Origin: a virus
Reading direction: 5' to 3' (one strand)
DNA: 39,604 bases
Virus record (IMG/VR): IMGVR_UViG_3300025147_000008
Coordinates: 1-39,604 of that record
Position 1 is the stretch's first letter; each line of letters begins with the position of its first letter. Below, one piece after another: positions 39,185 to 39,604 of this stretch. The notes under the pieces were generated by a model. That model made no database searches. It saw nothing but the letters and a program-made list of their open reading frames with translations, and was not told the DNA's origin. The translations under genes and the position numbers were made by a program.

Positions 39185-39604
39185 AGTGTTAAAGGTTATG
39201 GCAATCTTAGAAGTTAGCTATCCTAATTGGGTGTCAAAACTCGATGTAGAGAAGAAACAAGTAATGGTAAGTCTATGGTCGGAACTGTTCGCAGAAGATA
39301 ACGGTAATCTAATTGCTAATGCCGTTAAGGCAATCATCATATCAGACACGAATCCATTTCCACCAACGATCGCTGCAATCAAGCAAAAGGCATATGACTT
39401 GTCGCACAAACAATCGCTATCCGAAATGGAAGCATGGAACATCGTCATGTTAGCGTTACGGAACTGTGGCAGAAATTCAATTGCCGAATATGCAAAGTTG
39501 CCGAGAGAAGTACAAGTGATTACGACACCACAACAATTGAGAGAGTGGTCGCAAATGGATATTGACCAACTCAACACAGTTGTGTCATCGAACTTCATGC
39601 GTTC
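39171..39604 (+). CDS. Replicative helicase loader, G39P-like (5' part of gene split by contig ends)
   Basis: Start ATG 39171 inside the end of the organizer gene. The frame runs off the window and continues at position 3, giving 179 residues in all. The N-terminal half is helical (NEVLKVMAILEVSYPNWV, KQVMVSLWSELFAED) with the FPPTIAAIKQKAYDL turn, consistent with the N-terminal domain of G39P-type helicase loaders. It should hand the host or phage replicative helicase to the organizer at the origin. Confidence 0.65.
   Translation, partial: MNQNEVLKVMAILEVSYPNWVSKLDVEKKQVMVSLWSELFAEDNGNLIANAVKAIIISDTNPFPPTIAAIKQKAYDLSHKQSLSEMEAWNIVMLALRNCGRNSIAEYAKLPREVQVITTPQQLREWSQMDIDQLNTVVSSNFMR
39478..39604. 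repeat. Terminal overlap, right copy
   Basis: Identical to bases 1-127; see the left copy. Remove one copy to obtain the 39,477-bp circle. Confidence 0.95.

Overview
The window is a complete, circularly closed genome of a temperate tailed phage (siphovirus-like) of a low-GC Gram-positive host. The last 127 bases (39478-39604) repeat bases 1-127 exactly, so the unit genome is 39,477 bp and one gene (replicative helicase loader, 39171 to 233) runs through the joint. The endolysin ends in Clostridial hydrophobic-W (ChW) type repeats, genes are AT-rich with AAAGGAG-type ribosome binding sites, and gene order is that of Bacillota temperate siphoviruses; a gut Clostridia-like host is the best guess, but the host is not proven by the sequence.

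Layout, starting at the lysogeny switch. (1) 28506-30545, minus strand: a short membrane protein with its own promoter and terminator, a tyrosine integrase and a small XRE repressor. (2) 30588-30963: a repressor/Cro control region with four copies of a GCCTAC-N5-GTAGGC operator. (3) 30732-39184 and on through the joint to 6533, plus strand: a long early operon of tightly overlapping genes. It holds a Cro-like regulator, DUF7448- and DUF7666-like proteins (the latter with fourteen 9-residue repeats), an antirepressor, several tiny membrane and zinc-ribbon proteins, a recombination block (RecT/Bet, metallo-beta-lactamase-fold protein, RuvC-like resolvase), a replisome organizer with iteron-like repeats inside the gene, a G39P-like helicase loader, an HNH endonuclease, an SSB-like protein, a candidate small terminase, a serine recombinase and a YopX-like protein. 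(4) 6534-7625: about 1.1 kb without a gene, extremely TA-rich, with a terminator at its left end, a TTGACA promoter candidate and a hairpin just before the late genes. (5) 7626-25956: the late operon: metallophosphoesterase, large terminase, portal, scaffold, capsid, connectors, tail tube, tail chaperones joined by a -1 frameshift, tape measure, baseplate hub, fibre and a beta-helix tail spike. (6) 26008-27696: holin, endolysin and an XhlA-like protein, visibly richer in G+C than the rest. (7) 27697-28505: about 800 bp without a gene that carries a strong extended -10 promoter and a densely structured RNA.

In working terms: the repressor and Cro compete at the operators; the antirepressor probably helps induction; organizer, loader, SSB and host helicase start replication at or near the iterons; RecT, the MBL protein and RuvC-like enzyme process concatemers; terminase and portal package; the tail ends in a sugar-binding or sugar-cleaving spike; holin and lysin release progeny. 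The gene-free stretch between lysin and integrase is the position where attP and lysogenic-conversion (moron) genes normally sit.

The most unusual content is the RNA locus at 27784-28333: a tRNA-Leu-like 5' domain with a perfect 7-bp acceptor-like stem, several hairpins, a textbook H-type pseudoknot, a UUCG terminator hairpin, and a 5'-to-3' closing helix that competes with other pairings. It may belong to the large ornate phage RNAs (ROOL or GOLLD class) or be new. Also notable are a TTTTTTC frameshift site, a tape-measure gene that seems to start at ATC, and a baseplate protein split by one in-frame TAG.
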